This document shows, piece after piece, positions 43,023-55,023 of a stretch of DNA of 64,000 bases. The notes beneath the pieces are model-generated. The model was given only the letters and a program-made list of their open reading frames with translations, made no database searches and was not told the origin of the DNA. Origin of the DNA: Schistocerca nitens (lineage: Eukaryota; Arthropoda; Insecta; Orthoptera; Acrididae); the NCBI RefSeq assembly GCF_023898315.1, contig NC_064614.1, forward strand, positions 497,504,109 through 497,568,108, in the 5' to 3' direction. A program made the position numbers and the translations under genes. Within the stretch, counting starts at the first letter, position 1; every line of letters begins with the position of its first letter.

Positions 43023-43429
43023 TGGAGCTCCAGATTACCAGTAAACCCCACCCTCTGTGACTGCCCAGATCTTGCAGGCTGAGCGGTTTCCTCTGAAGCA
43101 GGACAAGCGACTGCATCTGGCTGAGAGACACAGGCAGCCGTAAATAGCGCCTGGAACCTGTTTGTCAGACTAAATGGGGAGGCCTCCCAGGAAGTCTTTT
43201 ACCGCCCGCCACTCGACCATGGTTGAAGGGTCAACCTAAGTGCGAGCAGTAGCTCGGCTAGCCACTGACACAGACCAATTGGCAGGCTTTTGTGTCATGC
43301 TGGGCGTCTGTTGGAACTCCACGGCCAGTCCACAACAATAATGCCCATCCACTGCAGCCTCAAGCTATGTAACCGAAGCCAGCACTGACTGGAGCTGACA
43401 CCAAAATGTTACAAACTCTTAATGCATCT

Positions 43430-43819
43430 GCACACAGCAAACACAGTCCCAATCAATACTTAAGGCAGTGCAAAACTAAACTACACAACATATAGCTATC
43501 AACATGCACTGCAGAACCCTTCTGTAGATGCCAACGAAAACACAAGAACTGCCAAAGAACACAGGTGAGACTAAAAAATTAGCTTCTCATTAGGAACTTG
43601 TAAAATGTCAGAAAGTTGATTACTGCACACAGCAAACACAGTCCCAATCAATACTTAAGGCTGTGAAAAACTAAACTACATAACAAATAGCTATCAACAT
43701 GCACTGCAGAACTCTTCTGTAGATGCTAACGAAAACACAAGAACTAACCAAGGAATACAGGTGAGACTAAAAAATTAGCTTCTCATTAGGAACTAGTAAA
43801 ATGTCAGAAAATTGATTAC
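43430..43819 (-). repeat. Two 195-bp tandem units (plus a decayed third) in the LINE 5' region
   Basis: CACACAGCAAACACAGTCCC starts at 43431 and again at 43626. The whole 195-bp unit is repeated with few differences, through TTAGCTTCTCATTAGGAACT. A weaker third unit follows to about 43965. The position is at the 5' end of the LINE on its own strand, where promoter monomers are known in several LINE families. Confidence 0.85.
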
Positions 43820-43990
43820 TTTATGACACAAAAGACAATGCAAAAACTGTGTCTAGTAAATAGTAAATTAACATGCAGAAATTCAAAAACTAAACTACCA
43901 AACCACATAGATGAAACTATAATTCGCTCCTGGTTAGAAATATGTAAAATGTCACAATATCAGCTACTTCCATGTTGCTTGGCCGGTGGC

Positions 43991-46135
43991 AGCTGAAAGT
44001 TTGAAATGTTATATTTTCAGTATTTATTGAAATATGCATTTGTAATTTATGTAGTTCATTGAATGACTGCTCTGTAGTATTTCTTACAAAGTATTAAAAA
44101 ATTGGACTTATGTGTCTGTCTGAATGTCTCCTTTTAGGTTTCTTAGCATAACTCGCAAGTCATATTTTGAAGGTCAGAATGTAATGTGATACTGAGATCA
44201 TATTTCACTATATAACCTTGGAGTGGTTTCTTGTTGGTTTAGGGTTTTATGTAGCTGATAGCTCGTTCCTTGCAGTTGAAGCTGTCAAAACACTTCATAA
44301 GTTCTGTCACCTGAGATAATATATTTTTTTAATCCGTTCTCCTTAGTTAATTCTCTTGAAGTAGAGGTCCTGCTAATCAGTGATTCTGAAATCAAGTGTG
44401 TAACCAAGGAAAGGCTTGACTTCTTCACGTTCTGCAGCTGTTATTGGAAGATAACTTCTACTGATATCACGAAAAATCACATTCACTACTTTCCTTTTAC
44501 AAACATATATTTCCTTGATTGAGTGTACAGACTATTAAAGTGACTTGTGAATTAGAGTAGAGCACAACTTTTCATACGGCATATGCCTTGGAGGCTCAAC
44601 ATGACATTCAAGGTTACAATACATTTTATTTGTCACAAAAGCATCTTATTTTTTTGTTGCCATTCTTGGAGAGTATGGCAGCTCCTTGATGGTCAAGCCA
44701 CTGCCAAACTGCGATGCCAAAATGTAAAAGGTCTTGCCCACATCAGGTGAAGCCTTTTACTTGTCATCTCACTTTGCCATTTTCTGTTTAATGTCTACAC
44801 ATACGAAAACAAACACCCACGCATGGTGCATGTTCTGTGACTCACTCCCTACTTAATATTACTCTGTCATGACCATATTTCCTTGTACTACACAAAGATA
44901 GTGAAATGTTTGCCTAAACAGCATGTGACACTTCATATTCCCCCACTCAAAGCAAAGGTGTCAGGACCTCTCACAATCTCAAAAAAAAAGATTTCTCATT
45001 AACATACATCTATAAACAACCTAATTACTTAAAAACACATGATATGTTTTCCTTATTTAAAAAGAAATAAAACTTCATTTTTTAATAACAAGTCTTATTA
45101 GTTTTATTGTTTCATTTCAGGTAAATTGTGCTAAACAGTGTTAGCCTACTTTGTGCATCTTCACCTTATTTACTCCACATTCTGTGTGATGCAAGAAATT
45201 GTCCTGTAATGATCAGTCTTTATATGTAGCAAGATGTTACTTTAATGTATATTTGTATCGTGATCCAACATAAATAAACTTCTTCGACTTGCTTCAGGTT
45301 TATTTATTTAACAAGCCAGTATATTCGACAGTTCCTTTTTACTTCTTGTATATGTACATAGTTTGCTTACCTCACTTGTTATTCCCTGAGGAGTGCTTGT
45401 CGGGTATATGCCTACTATTCAGTCTCTTAGAGCCTAATCCCAGTATAGGCTCTAGTCAACAAATGTGGAATATTCCTGCTCCACCATTTTCATCTCTACT
45501 ATCAGGTAAGTCTATTCAGTTGTAGAACCATTTTGGAGAAAACTTTTACATGTGACTGCCAGTCACTATAAAGCATCATACTTCTGTATTCACTGCACTT
45601 ACACTCCTAAGAATGGTCTACACCATTATAGATGTGGGTGTACCCTTATGTCCCTAAAGAAAATGGTACAGGTCATTCCCTCAATGGGTTCACCTGACCA
45701 AGGTATAAGACAATCCCTTCAATGAGTCCATCTCACCTTACCTCTCTGTCTTACCTGCACCAAATGGTAAAGGTTATTCTTCCCACAGATTCACCTGACC
45801 AAGATATGGGCCATTTCTACTATGGATCTGCCTACCCTTTACTTGTCCTACACCTCATCCGTTATTTAGGTATGCCATCTTAACTTCATCAATAAACACA
45901 GTTAATAGCCCCCTATCACTATCTTTTCTCACTTTAAATGATAAGTTTCTCTCATAACTGCTTTCTGCTGACATTACCTGATTGCTCTTTACCTAAAAAT
46001 CTTAACTCCTCCTCTCTTCTTCTTCTTATTTTTGTTTATAACACATATAGCATTGCTACGTACACATACATCTCATACTTATGTATCTTGCTTCTACTTA
46101 CTGATATGTATAGCTTATCCTTTATTTTGAATATA
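43991..46135 (+). other. 2.1 kb without recognised genes
   Basis: AT-rich. An exon-like block (45298-45505) sits between a TTGCTTCAG and a GTAAGT, but its peptide is not recognised. At 45640-45840 a phrase of the type ATTCACCTGACCAAG(G/A)TAT recurs at loose intervals, suggesting a degenerate short tandem repeat. Sequence just before 46136 may be the body of a Penelope copy, but no coding could be supported. Confidence 0.4.
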
Positions 46136-46594
46136 ATAGAGGGAAATATTCCACATGGGAAAATATATCTAAAAACAAAGATGATGTGACTTACCGAACG
46201 AAAGTGCTGACAGGTCGATAGACACACAAACAAACACAAACATGCACACAAAATTCAAGCATCTCTGCCCAAACTCTTTGCCTTTACAAATGTCTGCTTG
46301 TGTCTGTATATGTGCGGATGGATATGTGTGTGTGTGCGCGCGAGTGTATACCTGTCCTTTTTTCTCCCTAAGGTAAGTCTTTCCGCTCCCAGGATTGGAA
46401 TGACTCCTTAACCTCTCCCTTAAAACCCATATCCTTTCGTCTTTCCCTCTCCTTCCCTCTTTCCAGATGAAGCAACCGTTTGTTGCGAAAGCTTGAATTT
46501 TGGGTGTATGTTTGTGTTTGTTTGTGTGTCTATCGACCTGCCAGCACTTTCGTTCGGTAAGTCACATCATCTTTGTTTTTAGATATATTATCAT
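46136..46594. mobile_element. Inverted pair of PLE terminal repeats (PLE-3)
   Basis: 46136-46260 is the inverted pLTR unit (AGAGGGAAATATTCCACATG ... AAATTCAAGC). After a short junction, 46263-46594 is the direct unit, starting with CTCTGCCCAAACTCTTTG and containing CAGATGA ... GTTGCGAAA (46464-46490). The inverted copy is cut at the point where the hammerhead-like core would begin. Same family as 6018-8787, with no coding body. Confidence 0.78.
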
Positions 46595-47159
46595 TTATTT
46601 TCTTATAATTACTAGATTTAGACAATGCAAAAAATTTTATTCCAAGTATTACACTAGGATAACGTTAGCATTTTGTCTCCCACTATTAAACTTTATTCCT
46701 CATAGGCCTACTCCTTGTTGAATACTGGCTATCAAACCTTCTCATTCTCTTCTTACCTCTTAAGATCTTGCTGCTTATTCAGCTATGCATATTAGTGCGC
46801 CATTAGTTTCTCTTGCCTTCCATTGCCACCTGAACTCTTCTCCCCTACAATGTGTAGCGTGACTAACACATGTCACTTACTTAAAGCTAAAAAAAATCTC
46901 CTTTTACTCTACTGTCCTCATTATATGTGAAATACCCACCAGTGCAATCCTACTATTCTACTATATAGACTGTAAAAAAGAAGAGATCCTGGGATAGAAA
47001 CTTTGAAGATGGACAGAGGGAAGATAGATTTGGTGCTCCTAGTGGAGAAGCAAGAAAAGAAATAGACAGACAGATGTATTAGGATCGAAGAAGGAAAGAA
47101 GGCAGTACACCATAGATTGATTCCTTTAACCCCCCCTCGCCCAGGGACCCCATAAGCTA
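46595..47159 (+). other. Spacer; nothing recognised
   Basis: About 560 bases between the PLE-3 pair and the Gypsy-3 remnant. It might contain a decayed 5' LTR of Gypsy-3, but no repeat partner was found in the window. Confidence 0.4.
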
Positions 47160-50100
47160 AGGTACTTCACTGTGGCACTGGAGGTGGATGTTGTTGAGAA
47201 TTTCCTACAGAATGGACTTGCCACAGCTTTACCGTTGGAAACTGTGGTTTTCGAACAGTTGACAATGTTTCCATTGTTTCATCAACCGCCAAACCAGGGC
47301 ATCATTACCTCTCACCAAATGGACGAACACACAAAATCGCAAATCAAGTATGATGTTATCAGGAAGGAGGCGAGATGAAACTTGCCACTCCCTTAATTAA
47401 CAGTGCTACGTCACAAGTGACCATACATCGTGAACAATAGCTGCCTGCTGCCGTTCCCACCTCCCACCTAACCAGTGCTACTAATATACCGATCAGTGAG
47501 AGTGTTAATGAACTACACCACACTCATTTTCAGTCTAATCACTCAGCAGGTATTGACATTCCGTTTGCAACATACCAAATTATGGACACCTCCAGAGTAC
47601 CACAGTTGCTGACAAACAATCGCCACCATATAAGACCGCCTTCCACTGCAGAGAACCGATATTTACGGGTTATTGTAGACAAATCCGTCCTATAAGTGAC
47701 CTTACTGTGCCAGACCATGTTTTTCCATGGCATATGCCTGAACTTTACATTCCGCATGATACCGTACATTACCCAGGTGACACACACTTCTTACACCCGT
47801 GATGCAACCTGTCTCACGTGATTACAACAGTGCCACACCGACAACAGCTGCGCCACACTCTTGGCCACGCCTGCCACGTGACGTCACTCAAAAAGCAGGC
47901 ACACCAAGTCTACCTGCAACTGTGCAGTATTTTCACACTTTGCGACCACAACATACCAATACCATGAGCCTGACCGCAACTATTACCCACGCCCCATAGG
48001 AACACGAGGAGTACCTAAAATAGTCGCCACATTGGATGAGCTACACCGATATGTCATCTACCATGATTGCCACCAACCAAGACCCATTCACTGTGCTGAG
48101 TTCCTCGGTACTCCACTACGTCATCCTCCACGGCACCAATGCATCAGCCATGACACCCGTGCCATGTCCAGTGATAATTAGTCACAGCACACTCATTAAC
48201 GACACACCACAGCTGCCACCTGTATCAGCCCCACTAGATGGTTTTCACAGACCCACACCATGTACTTCACACGACTGCAGCAAGCTCATACTGGTTCTGG
48301 CCCCTTGCCACCATGAAGATTACCAATGGCCACATAGCAAGTTACATCTACTACCAATAAAAGTTGATTCTCCGCAAGTATGGCCCTGTGCCAGACCATG
48401 TTTTTCCACAGCAATGGGCTGGGACCACAGATGACGACGACAAGTTTTTGGTGCTTTTGAACCATCTCCACACCAACACCAATCTTATCAGCGACTTCCT
48501 ATTGCATGCACCAACCACTGGAAGATATGAGACAGTGAAGACTCATACTAAAGCACCTGTCACGTTCACCTGAACAACAACTGCACCTACCCATCCTGAG
48601 AAGTTACTGGACCAAGAAACTCCGTCAACGCTCTGGCGCAGATTACGCCTCCGAATCGACACAAACCACTTACCAGATCGTGCTGTCTGGTGACTGTGGC
48701 TTCTCAAGCTGCCTGAAAATATACAGACGGCAATACTAATGCACGGGGACAAACTGCTGTAAACCCAGTTATGTGTTGCTGACCAGATGCTTTCCCTCGC
48801 GCAACATCACGTCTTGATAAACAGTCGCATCAGCTCTAGCACTGACGTCAACATTGGTTGCATCTACAGCCAGCCTGCACACCAGCTGTGCCCAGAGGGA
48901 TCACTGCAGAGCGCCCACTGTGCAGCAATGGCCAGCCGACAGTTGCCGAGCTGCCCCAACCTCAAGAGCCCTTCCATGCCATACCTTCAGCAGCCTTGCA
49001 AGACTCCACTGCAGCGAGGCACCAACAATCAGATACCACGATGGACCCAGGCGCCACATTTGTAGTGGAATGTAAACAACCATCTGCCGCATTTAGATCC
49101 AGCCATCGACCCACACCTAACCATAACTACTCACCCAGCCAGGACGCTGCACCTACACGGCCGCACCACCCCTGCTGGTTCCAGGCATGCTTCTGTGCTG
49201 ACACATGCCACTGTGGTCCGCCCAGCAGCTACCCGAACTAGTACAGCAGCCTACACAGGCACATCAGGTCACTCCCCTGATTCAAGCCGCCTCGCTATGA
49301 AGCATGACAATATTCATCATATCCCACATCTACATTCTAATGGCTCTTTGTCTGTGACAACCATCTTAGAGCATACTTCCTAGTCGACACAAGCATCGAC
49401 GTTAGCGCGCTGCCACCTTAGCTGGCACCTGGGAAACATACGCCATCCGCTATACAACTACATGTCATGAACAATTCAGTGACTCTCATGATAGGCATGG
49501 CCCCTATCACAGTTGAACTGGACAACCACACCCCTCGCCCATGGACGTTTTACGTGGCTGACACCGAAGAGCTTGTGTTGGGTGCAGATTTTTTTGAGTC
49601 ATTATGATCTTGTTCGAGGAGCGTAAAACCGAGACTGCTGCATACACCAACATCCGCCACACCAATGCAAGTTCATGAGCAGCTAATGAACACCTACGCA
49701 ACTACTGCTCTGAGCTCACAGCAAAACTGCACACCATACAGCAACAGCTGTCATCACACCAGCAACAAGGAGAGCCGCTCGCCCGAGATGCCGCCAGGCC
49801 TTCAGAACCACAGGACAGTGCAGTGCCTCTTACTTTTTGTGATGACGCTCCCACGAGCGGGCCACACAGAAACAGTGATATTGCTCTTGCGAGTGGGTTG
49901 AGTGTAAACAGTGATATTGCTTCCTTGAGCAGATTGTGTGCCTCATGTGCTACTCCACATCAGCCCCATAAAAAGATTAACATCGTACATGACAGTACTG
50001 TACACAGAATTTATACTACCCTAGTCCATCAGTCCGACTCTGGTCCCACAATCTTGCCCCGCATGAACTAAAGGAAGCCATGGCTGCGATCGAGGAACTA

Positions 50101-50303
50101 TTACGCGAGGGCACCATCAGGTCATCAGACAGTGCGTGGGCCTCACTGATTACTATGAGAATGAAAAAAGATAAAACGTGGCGCCTGCGTAGAGACTATA
50201 GACATTTGAATGCGTGCACCCCATTGTTAGCTACCCCATACCCAATATTCAGGACTTCTCCCAGGAACTGGCGAGTGTAACCATCTCTAGCGTGGTCAAC
50301 TGC

Positions 50304-50446
50304 TAAAGCTAAATGGCCCTGAGCACTATGGGACTTAACTTCTGAGGTCATCAGTCCCCTAGAACTTAGAACTACTTAAAGCTAACTAACATAAGGACAT
50401 CACACACATCCATGCCGGAGGCAGGATTCGAACTTGCGACCGTAGC
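50304..50446 (-). mobile_element. tRNA-derived SINE, copy 5 (5'-truncated, inverted)
   Basis: Inverted tail AAATGGCCCTGAGCACTATG through the inverted B box (GGATTCGAAC). The tRNA-like 5' head is missing. Perfect 10-bp target duplication GGTCAACTGC (50294-50303 and 50447-50456). Inserted in Gypsy-3 RT. Confidence 0.92.
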
Positions 50447-51793
50447 GGTCAACTGCAAAAGAGCTTATTTGCAGATCACAATGGCCACAGAGGACATCCT
50501 AAACACTACAATAATTACACTGTTTGGCCTATTTGAATTCCTCTTTATTTCCTTCGGACTAAAGAATGGAGCGCAGACTTGGCGATGGTTCATTAACAGC
50601 TTGTTTTTTACAAGGCCTTTTGCTATTGCTACTTGGATGCTGTAATTATCTTCTCACAAACTGGTCAAGATCGTGAGAAACACCTCCAAGTGGCATTCAA
50701 CAAACTAGCACAGCATGGTGGTGTTGTCAAAGAGAACAAATGCCAAGTCCAGCAAAAATGTGTTACATTTGTAGGCCACCTCGTTGACACTTTGAGCATC
50801 TGTCCCAGCCCAGAAAAGATAGACCAAATCCATAACCTGCCACCCCACAACGGAGTATCAGTAAATGCGTCGTTTTTTAGAGGTAATTAATTTTTTCTGA
50901 CAACACCTCCCCCACCCCACAGGACCACTTCTGCCACTCACAGAGTCACTCCATGGCAATAACACGTTAGGCAAATGTAAGCTGACTTGGACTCCTGATA
51001 TGCAAGCAGCTTTTGAGAACATCAAAACCGAGCTTGCTCAAACCACCACCCTGGCACTCCCATCGCCAGATGCCCATATGGTTGTAATGGCCAACACCAG
51101 CAACTGGACGATTGGGGTGGTGCTGCACTAGGAAATACACAGAGCAACCCAACCCCTATGGTTTTTCTTGCAGGAACTTACTGACCCCAAGAAAGTGTGG
51201 TCAACCTTCGACTGTGAGCTCTTGGTGATCTACAAGGCAGTTCTGTACTTCTGAGATGACATTGAGGGCTAGCCCCCTACTAACTATACAGACCACTGCC
51301 CTCTGGCTGATGCTATTAAAAATCCACCAGCCAATAACTACCTCCAAGGATTCCGCCACCTGAACTTGATTTCACGATATACTACGGTCATCTGCTATGT
51401 ATGGGGAGCAGAAAACACGCTGGCTGACTATCTCTCATGACTCGCCACGACATCGGCACCTCTTGACTTTGACCAACTAGTGGAGGCACAAGCAACTAAC
51501 ACTGACCTTCAACACCCGCTATCTGGATACACAATGGGCCTCCAGCTCAAGCAGTGCACCTTTGCAGCACAACCAAACTAGTTTGGTGTGACATATCCCA
51601 TGGTAGGCAACGACCAGTCATCCCACAGAACTTCAGGAAGACACTTTTCGACCTCCTCCACAACTTGTCTCGCCCCAGAGTATGCCCACACTGAAAATCA
51701 CAACAAAACTTTTCGTGTGGGTAACATTAATCAGAACTGTGCTGCATGGACGAGAGCCTGCATCCAGTACCAAAGAGCCAAGACTGGATGCCA

Positions 51794-51957
51794 TGCCCAA
51801 CTGCCCTTTAGGAAACTCCCCATACTGAAGGGCCATTTCCAACATGACCAGTCCCAGATTCAAACAGATACATCTTGCCCAACTGCCCTTTAGGAAACTC
51901 CCCATACTGAAGGGGCATTTCCAACATGACCACTCCCAGATTCAAACAGATACATCT
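51794..51957 (+). repeat. 82-bp tandem duplication in Gypsy-3
   Basis: TGCCCAACTGCCCTTTAGGA starts at 51794 and again at 51876. The units are almost identical, so the duplication is much younger than the host element's decay. Confidence 0.92.
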
Positions 51958-53465
51958 TGTCAGCCATAAACAGGACACTTCGATGGTTGGAGGCCACACC
52001 TCTAACTTGTGTCTCATTCAATACCGTCGCCCGAGCTTTCATCACACTATAGATTTCGTGCTTCGGTTGTCTAACAACTGACCAGGGCTGGCAGTTCGAC
52101 CAAGCCCCGTTCTCTGAGCTCTGCTGCCTCTGTGGGTGCCACTGGTTCCACACAAGAGCTACCATCCTCAATCCAATGGACTTGTGGAACGGTGGCGCTG
52201 CACCCTCAAGACAGCATTCATATGCCACAACCACTCCCCTGAGTGCTGCTGGGCATACGAGCAGCCCACAAAGAAGATCTGGACACCTTGCTGGCAGAGG
52301 TGCTCTATGGGGAACTGATCACTCTCCTAGCAGAGTTCATATCACAAACCACCAACTAGTTGGATGCCAACCTTCTGGACCTATTAAAATGTGGCAGGGA
52401 CCACATCTGCCACATCCGCACCCCACTGCCATCCCACCACGCCAAACCGACCATCTTTGTGCAAAAGACCTCCAATCATGTATGCATATCATGTTCAGGA
52501 CTGATGCTGTCAAACCCGCCCTCCACCCTATGTACAGTTGTCTGTACAAGGTGTTGAAAAGAGGACCAAACACCTTTGATATCTTGCAAGCTGGAAAACC
52601 GACAACAGTGTCACTGAACTGTGTAATACCGGCGTGGACTTTAGCAGACACACCCAGTGTTTACCCTCCATTAGCCCCAGCTCCAGGCCCATCAAGCCAA
52701 TTTACAGTCAGCCTAGACCTGCGAGACTAACTCCCAGAAGACATTTCCATAACACTGCAGGACTCACTACCTGTGGTTATGGCCAAATTCGACAATAGGC
52801 AGTTTGGCTACAGCACAGTCTCGAGGTCATTAGAGCACTACACGCCCCATCCACCTACAATTGACACAGCAGGTCTGAAATCAACTCTTTCTTTGGATGG
52901 TTACCTGCTTGTGTCAGCTCCAGAGCACTTCATAATGCTGACTGACACCCCAAACACCACTGCCGGCAGACCAACAGCCTCAACAACACCAGACAACGCA
53001 CCACCGCCCCATTGGCAGCACTGCTGACTTCACAGGCTAGCCGCTCTTTATGGCCTCCCAGGCACCTGGCGGACTACAATATGTTGTCCCTTGCCACCAT
53101 CAATGGAATAACGCATCACGATGTACACCAGTCACCGTGCTCTGCACTTGTGGGGGGGGGGAGGGGGGAGGTCTCTGTGGGGATGTAGAACCATTGGTAC
53201 TACCCCCCAATAATATCGCTGCCCTACCACAACAAGAACAATTGTATCTTTGCCAGATCAGTACTCTGTAGTACGCACTCTACACTACACGCATTGTGTA
53301 TGCACAGCGAGAATTTGTATTGATAATAAGTGATGGGAGTGCATGTGATTATTTATCGTCATGATTATCACACCCACTTTCCACTACCTACAGAGTCATT
53401 CAGTCTCTTCATCGGTCAATACTCGACAGAGGTGATATCACTACCTACGATTAACCTCTCCTAAA

Positions 53466-55021
53466 AAATAAATTCAAATAGAAACCCAACTATTATTTAC
53501 TTCTTTCTTTATGTTTAAAAAATGTAGAAAATCATTAACTTCTTATTCTGAATTCCAGAATATTTAGCTTACTATATTTGTAGCTTTTGCGAACTCCTTG
53601 AAAGTTAAAGCATTTCTCTGCAAGTGTCTTACACTATGTTTACATGTTACATATATTCCGAAAGACGAAAACCAAAATTAGGAAACCGTTTCTCGCTGTC
53701 GTGTTTACATGTTACGGTCTGAAGCGGATTTACTAGCTCAGTTAAATATGGCGCCTGGGAAACAGCTGTTACTATTTGTGATTTAGTCAGAACAACTGCT
53801 ATTTATCATCAGTTAGACGAGATGTAAACAGATATAGTATAATATTTCTACTTAACCTTCATTGTACAAAAAGCCACTCCACCTATATTAGCCAAAAATT
53901 TGTAAAAACAAGACGAAACCTGACAGTCCAAACACATGTCAAAAGTGGATACGTTTACATGGGAGCGAAAATCGATTGCGGAGTTGGACGATCAGCAACC
54001 AGAAGCGGATTTCCAGAATAGATTTTGAAGTGTTTACATGACCATCCAGAAGCGGTATTGGGAAATCGATTTACGAAATCCGGTTTTGGGAGCCCTGTGT
54101 AAACGAGATGATAGTGCCATAACTTCCTGCACTTTTATTACTTTGATACGATAATAGAGCTATAATCGTTTTTATTCTTGGCTTTTCGTGTGCTACACAT
54201 ACATCATACATCTTCTAATCTTTCCTTCAGATGTCAATTTGTAGCTAAGTTTATTAACTAAGGTCATGGCTATTTCGAAAACATACTAATGCAACTTTTA
54301 TTGTATAAATACTAGACGCTACATGTACAGGTGTGGTGGTCGTATATATAGTTCTACATTCTGGAGAACTGCTAGTGGAAGTATAGTGTTAATAATAAGC
54401 AGTCGAATAAGACAGAAAGTATCCCTGAGGAAACTAAGATAGAAATATGGAAACAATTTAACTTGGACAGCTGGTGGTTGTCAATCCATCGAATTTGCAA
54501 AGTGCCCAAACTCTCCTGGGTCTTAAATCTTTTAATCATATCTGTGTTGTTAATCCTTTACCTCGGGGTCTATTTCTTGTAAACAATGCATTACTGTATT
54601 GGTATTTGCTTGTAAGGCTTAAGATACTTTGACCAGCATTCGACCAACACCAATATATAATTTACTCCTGCTCTACCTGTGAGTATTTGGGCAAAGAAGT
54701 TGTAGTGATTCGAGAATTTCTGAGTAAATACTAGAACCACTCAGCCTTCTACCATCTCGAACACACGATATTGTAGATATGAGTGTGGGATGGTAAAATT
54801 CTACTACTGCACGTCACATGTTTGTGTGTGCAGGTTTACAATCAGTCATGGGAAGATAGTAGGTGCGGCGGTCGAACGGCATCGACATGTACCTGTTGGG
54901 CAATCCATAGATGTGTTAGTGAATGTGTGTGGAAGAACGACGGAATCCATATGCAGCTTTGTGCTTATTGTGTCACTGACTATTGCTATGTGAAACAAGA
55001 ACAGTTGAAAAAGTACTCATA
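53466..55021 (+). other. Spacer with a possible MITE; no gene seen
   Basis: AT-rich. The only structure noticed is the candidate MITE at 53635-54105. Short frames at 54783-55055 have no recognised relatives. Confidence 0.5.
53635..54105. mobile_element. Possible MITE
   Basis: The left end has ACTATGTTTACATGTTAC and the right end CCCTGTGTAAACGAGAT, which are loosely inverted. GTTTACATG-type motifs recur inside (53701, 53951, 54032) together with GAAGCGGATTT / AGAAGCGGTATT phrases. The repeated and partly inverted internal motifs suggest a small non-autonomous DNA element. Ends and target duplication are not resolved. Confidence 0.3.
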
Positions 55022-55023
55022 TG

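Larger units (their letters stand above)
40936..43990 (-). mobile_element. Jockey/CR1-group LINE, 5' part (continues at 16525-17541)
   Basis: Read on the - strand from the right: a tandem-repeat 5' region (43990-43430), an ORF1 area with a hydrolase-like segment (43022-42586), endonuclease (42465-41795: LNCHSCVGKVPEIQALIEGT then ESWLKLEIS; NPELLTSIETGMGISEHRVV), then the RT start (about 41150-40940: VTPIFKTGTRSN, RSCETQLA). The last motif is cut at 40936. Its continuation LFT is found at the end of the left LINE piece (17541 downwards). The two pieces together are about 4.1 kb. Heavily mutated. Confidence 0.82.
47160..53465 (+). mobile_element. Gypsy-3: old, heavily broken Ty3/Gypsy remnant
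   Basis: Parts in order on the + strand: gag-like N-terminal region (from 47172), protease area near 49380-49600, RT (50080-50870, with AAIEELLREGTIRSSDSAWA and VGHLVDTLSICPSPEKI), RNase H (50990-51450, WTPDMQAAFENIKTELAQTT), and integrase core (about 52020-52330, TDQGWQFDQ). A C-terminal block at 52550-52640 reads TFDILQAGKPTTVSL. A G-rich tract at 53151-53172 is followed by about 290 bases that may be the 3' LTR. No matching 5' LTR was seen. A SINE sits in the RT, and an 82-bp tandem duplication sits before the integrase. Broken, with several dozen breaks: an old copy. Confidence 0.8.
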
